A stretch of 64,000 bases of DNA from an uncultured Bacteroidales bacterium (GTDB lineage: Bacteria > Bacteroidota > Bacteroidia > Bacteroidales > Paludibacteraceae): positions 1 to 64,000 of the forward strand of contig CACZOA010000050.1 of NCBI GenBank assembly GCA_902782665.1, read 5' to 3'. Shown piece after piece: positions 61,613-64,000 of this stretch. The translations under genes and the position numbers were made by a program. The notes under the pieces are model-generated. The model was not told the origin of the DNA and searched no databases. It worked only from the letters and a program-made list of their open reading frames with translations. Each line of letters opens with the position of its first letter. Positions within the stretch are counted from its first letter, which is position 1.

Positions 61613-62898
61613 ACCGTTGCATTTTTGTAATACACCACCGTCTGATACAAACCTCGCGTCGCGGCATAAGACAGGAATGCTATCCACAAGACATCCGAAC
61701 CAAATGTTTCTGACATCGTGTTGTAGATGGTGAAGAAGACTGTGGCAGCCAACAACAAAGAGATGCTCATGTGCTTCGACATCAGTTTGCCGACGTAGAT
61801 TCCATCCCATAAAAACGCAGCAAACGACATTATAGGTATCAACATCGCATATAATCTCAATTCTTTTGACGTCTCTCTCACCGCGACGTCATCAGTGAGC
61901 AATGATACAATCGGTGTCAACCCCACTCCATATATGACAGCGAATGTTATAGCCATCGCAATACCAATATTGAATAATCTCTGTATGGTGCGACGTTGCT
62001 CTTCCATCTGACGCGCTCCCTCCGTCTTTCCTACTATCGCCTCTCCAGCAAACGCGAATCCGTCCATAAAATAGGAGAAGAAAGTGAAAAACTGCATTAT
62101 ACAGGCGTTGACTGCCAACACTAACTCTCCGTAACTGCTTCCAAACAGCGTGAAGCAGACTGTCACCGCAATCATACAGAGGTTGCGGACAAAAATAAGA
62201 GAATTGACTTTGAAGAAACTGAATATTCCGTCGAAAGGATGACTAAAATCGGCGTATTGACCGATTTTTTTATATGATGACATATAAATATATGCACAAA
62301 AAGCAGCACCTAAATATTGAGCCACAACCGTACCGAAAGCTATACCCTCAATACCCATTCCGAAGGCAAAGACAAAAAACGCGCTCAACACTACGTTAAG
62401 CATATTCTCACCTACTGCAATATACATCGTCGATTTCGTGTTCTGCATTCCCACCAACCAGCCTTTGAATGTGTAGGTGGCGAGCGACGCTGGAGCTCCC
62501 AAAAGACAAATGTTAATATAGCGGGACGTGAGTTCCTCCGTCTCCACGGATGCCTCCGAATATCTCAACACCAACTCAATGATCAGATTCTTAATCAGCA
62601 GAATCGCTACCGCACCTATCATAGCTATAACGAGAGCACGTACCAACACCTGACAACACACTCCAAGTTTTCGGGCACCTAAAGCCTGAGCCGTAAGTGC
62701 TGTGGTGCTCATACGAAGGAAGCCGAAATTCCAATAAAGAAGACTGATCATCGCAGCGCCAAGACTGACGGCTGCGATGTATGGAGCGGCACCAATATGG
62801 CCAGCTATAGCCATATCAGCAAACCCCAACAATGGGACACTGATGTTGGTGGCGATGCTTGGGAAAGCTATTTTGAAGATTTTCTTGTAATTAGACAT
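61609..62898 (-). CDS. MATE-family efflux transporter
   Basis: The 429-residue protein has 12 membrane segments in two six-helix halves with MATE features: FKIAFPSIATNISVPLLGFADMAIAGHIG (N-terminal half, given here as family-typical features IATNISVPLLGFADMAIA), and in the second half FFSYFMDGFAFAGEAIVGKT. It is closest in style to the DinF branch and should export toxic cations or organic compounds using an ion gradient. Its start overlaps the symporter 3' end by 31 nt, so the two are translationally coupled. Substrate unknown. Confidence 0.9.
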   Translation of the reverse strand: MSNYKKIFKIAFPSIATNISVPLLGFADMAIAGHIGAAPYIAAVSLGAAMISLLYWNFGFLRMSTTALTAQALGARKLGVCCQVLVRALVIAMIGAVAILLIKNLIIELVLRYSEASVETEELTSRYINICLLGAPASLATYTFKGWLVGMQNTKSTMYIAVGENMLNVVLSAFFVFAFGMGIEGIAFGTVVAQYLGAAFCAYIYMSSYKKIGQYADFSHPFDGIFSFFKVNSLIFVRNLCMIAVTVCFTLFGSSYGELVLAVNACIMQFFTFFSYFMDGFAFAGEAIVGKTEGARQMEEQRRTIQRLFNIGIAMAITFAVIYGVGLTPIVSLLTDDVAVRETSKELRLYAMLIPIMSFAAFLWDGIYVGKLMSKHMSISLLLAATVFFTIYNTMSETFGSDVLWIAFLSYAATRGLYQTVVYYKNATV

Positions 62899-64000
62899 AA
62901 TCCGAACATTGTGAAAAGAGCACCTAATATCAAAATTTCATAACCGAATGTATACCCTTTTTCCGCAGATAATTTATCAATCATCCACATTACTACAGGT
63001 GTAAGCATACAGATTATCGGCGTCAGCTTATCTGATATTTCTCGTTTTGTGAATATTCCGAATGCGAACATTCCCAATATAGGTGCCATAAAATACGACA
63101 CGATAACATATATAATATTCAGTGCAGAACTCTGAGCCTGAATATGGAATTGCCAAATCACCGTAACAAGCAACAGAGAAAGTAAACCATGAATCATGTA
63201 ACGTTGCTTACGTGATACCTTGGATAAATCCTTTCGCAACACATCCGTAAGCAGACATGTAGTCATGCCTACAAGTGCTGAATCAGCAGAAGAAAATGAT
63301 GCTGCTATCATACCGAGTGTAAGGCAGCAAATAGCGACGTCGCCAAAGTTATCACAGAACAAAGGGACGATTTCATCACTTTTTTCAGGCAAAGTCAATC
63401 CTTGTGCATTAGCAAGGTAGACGAGAGCCACTCCCAAGATAAGAAGCATCAAATTGACGGGAGTGAACAAAAAACCCGTAACTATCATATTTTTCTGTGC
63501 ATCCTTCAAGTTTCGACAAGTAAGGTTTTTCTGCATCACATCCTGATCCAATCCCGTCATCACAACGACAATGAATATGCCGGAAAGAAATTGTTTAATG
63601 AAATGAGTACGATTAGAAATGGATTCAAAGTCAAAAGTCTTAGATAGTCCCTGAGTCGACGCATATTCAAAAACATCGGTGAAATTGCCATTTACAGCAG
63701 AAAAAGCCTCAACAAGAAGGACAATCGTCACTATAATCAAGCAAGCAGTCTGTATACAATCGGTTAGGACAACACTTTTAACTCCATTACGGAATGTGTA
63801 TGCGAAAATGACACCCACCACTATCAATGTCGCTATTTCAAAACTTATTCCATACTTTTCAAATATGAAGCGATGCAACACCAGCATCACAACATATAGT
63901 TTGACAGCCGACGACAACATCTTATTGATAAGGAACAATGCAGAAACCGTCTGTCTGCTTTTCACACCGAACCTATTTTCAAGATAACTGTAGATAGATA
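62868..64000 (-). CDS. Sodium/solute symporter (SSS family), N-terminus outside window
   Basis: The frame continues past the right edge, so the N-terminal part is missing; a GTG at 63965 is internal. About 377 residues are visible. The first in-window residues (YSYLENRFGVKSRQTV) are the usual loop before helix 3-4 of SSS transporters. Further features are GLDQDVMQKNLTCRN, then FSSADSALVGMTTCLLTDV (the conserved S-S-x-D sodium-site motif) and about 10 membrane segments. It imports a solute with Na+; the solute cannot be inferred from this part alone. It overlaps the MATE gene by 31 nt. Confidence 0.9.
   Translation of the reverse strand, partial: SIYSYLENRFGVKSRQTVSALFLINKMLSSAVKLYVVMLVLHRFIFEKYGISFEIATLIVVGVIFAYTFRNGVKSVVLTDCIQTACLIIVTIVLLVEAFSAVNGNFTDVFEYASTQGLSKTFDFESISNRTHFIKQFLSGIFIVVVMTGLDQDVMQKNLTCRNLKDAQKNMIVTGFLFTPVNLMLLILGVALVYLANAQGLTLPEKSDEIVPLFCDNFGDVAICCLTLGMIAASFSSADSALVGMTTCLLTDVLRKDLSKVSRKQRYMIHGLLSLLLVTVIWQFHIQAQSSALNIIYVIVSYFMAPILGMFAFGIFTKREISDKLTPIICMLTPVVMWMIDKLSAEKGYTFGYEILILGALFTMFGLCLITRKSSK

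Overview
The window reads as a chromosomal segment of a low-GC Bacteroidota bacterium, most likely order Bacteroidales. The evidence is BspA-type leucine-rich-repeat surface proteins, Bacteroidota-style promoters (TTTG, 19-21 nt, TAnnTTTG), lipoprotein signals, a type IX secretion (T9SS) C-terminal tail, a DUF2023-flavodoxin pair, FabK in place of FabI, and EpsG/Wzy-type polysaccharide genes. I cannot name the genus. One gene is cut at each edge: a BspA-like gene at the left and a sodium/solute symporter at the right. No rRNA, CRISPR array, intact insertion sequence or phage region was seen.

Layout. 1-7.0 kb: two paralogous BspA-like genes flank a fatty-acid operon, fabH-fabK-fabF. 7.3-11.8 kb: a short-chain dehydrogenase, rpoN (sigma-54), a membrane protein, and two lipoproteins (GLUG repeats; CAP domain). 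12.0-26.0 kb: a minus-strand surface-polysaccharide operon. In transcription order it holds a Wzx flippase, Wzy polymerase, polysaccharide deacetylase, CgeB-like glycosyltransferase, two GT4 glycosyltransferases, a secreted CotH/lamin-tail protein, a Wzz/Wzc-like protein with a degenerate kinase domain, and a GNAT-like protein. A short relic of a second flippase gene lies inside it. 26.5-33.1 kb: DUF4197, a hexapeptide acyltransferase, a CDF metal transporter, an EpsG-type polymerase with a charged tail, a propeller-like lipoprotein and NhaD.

33.2-43.3 kb: an OmpA-like protein, an LpxL-type acyltransferase, a PIF1/RecD-like helicase, a HAD phosphatase, YchF, an elongator tRNA-Met, a DUF1573 protein and three small accessory genes. 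43.4-47.1 kb: an accessory locus with a Cys-nucleophile alpha/beta hydrolase, an exported flavodoxin, a 57-residue winged-helix protein, a DUF998 membrane protein and an AraC regulator. 47.2-55.6 kb: an M3 peptidase, biotin carrier and carboxyltransferase subunits, an LptF/G permease, Tgt, DUF2023 plus flavodoxin, and an FKBP isomerase.

55.8-60.6 kb is the most interesting unit. It is a five-gene minus-strand operon with a clean promoter, encoding a circularly permuted ATP-grasp, an alpha-E protein, a transglutaminase-like protein and two aspartoacylase/AstE-family proteins. One of the two keeps every metal and catalytic residue; its paralogue has lost both zinc histidines and the catalytic glutamate. 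I infer an amide-forming and amide-cleaving module of unknown product that uses an enzyme/pseudoenzyme pair. The right end holds an outer-membrane protein gene with a perfect 18-bp palindrome upstream, a MATE transporter and the partial symporter.

Scattered between genes are GTAG-headed palindromes resembling RAYT-associated REP elements, and a second AT-rich repeat family.
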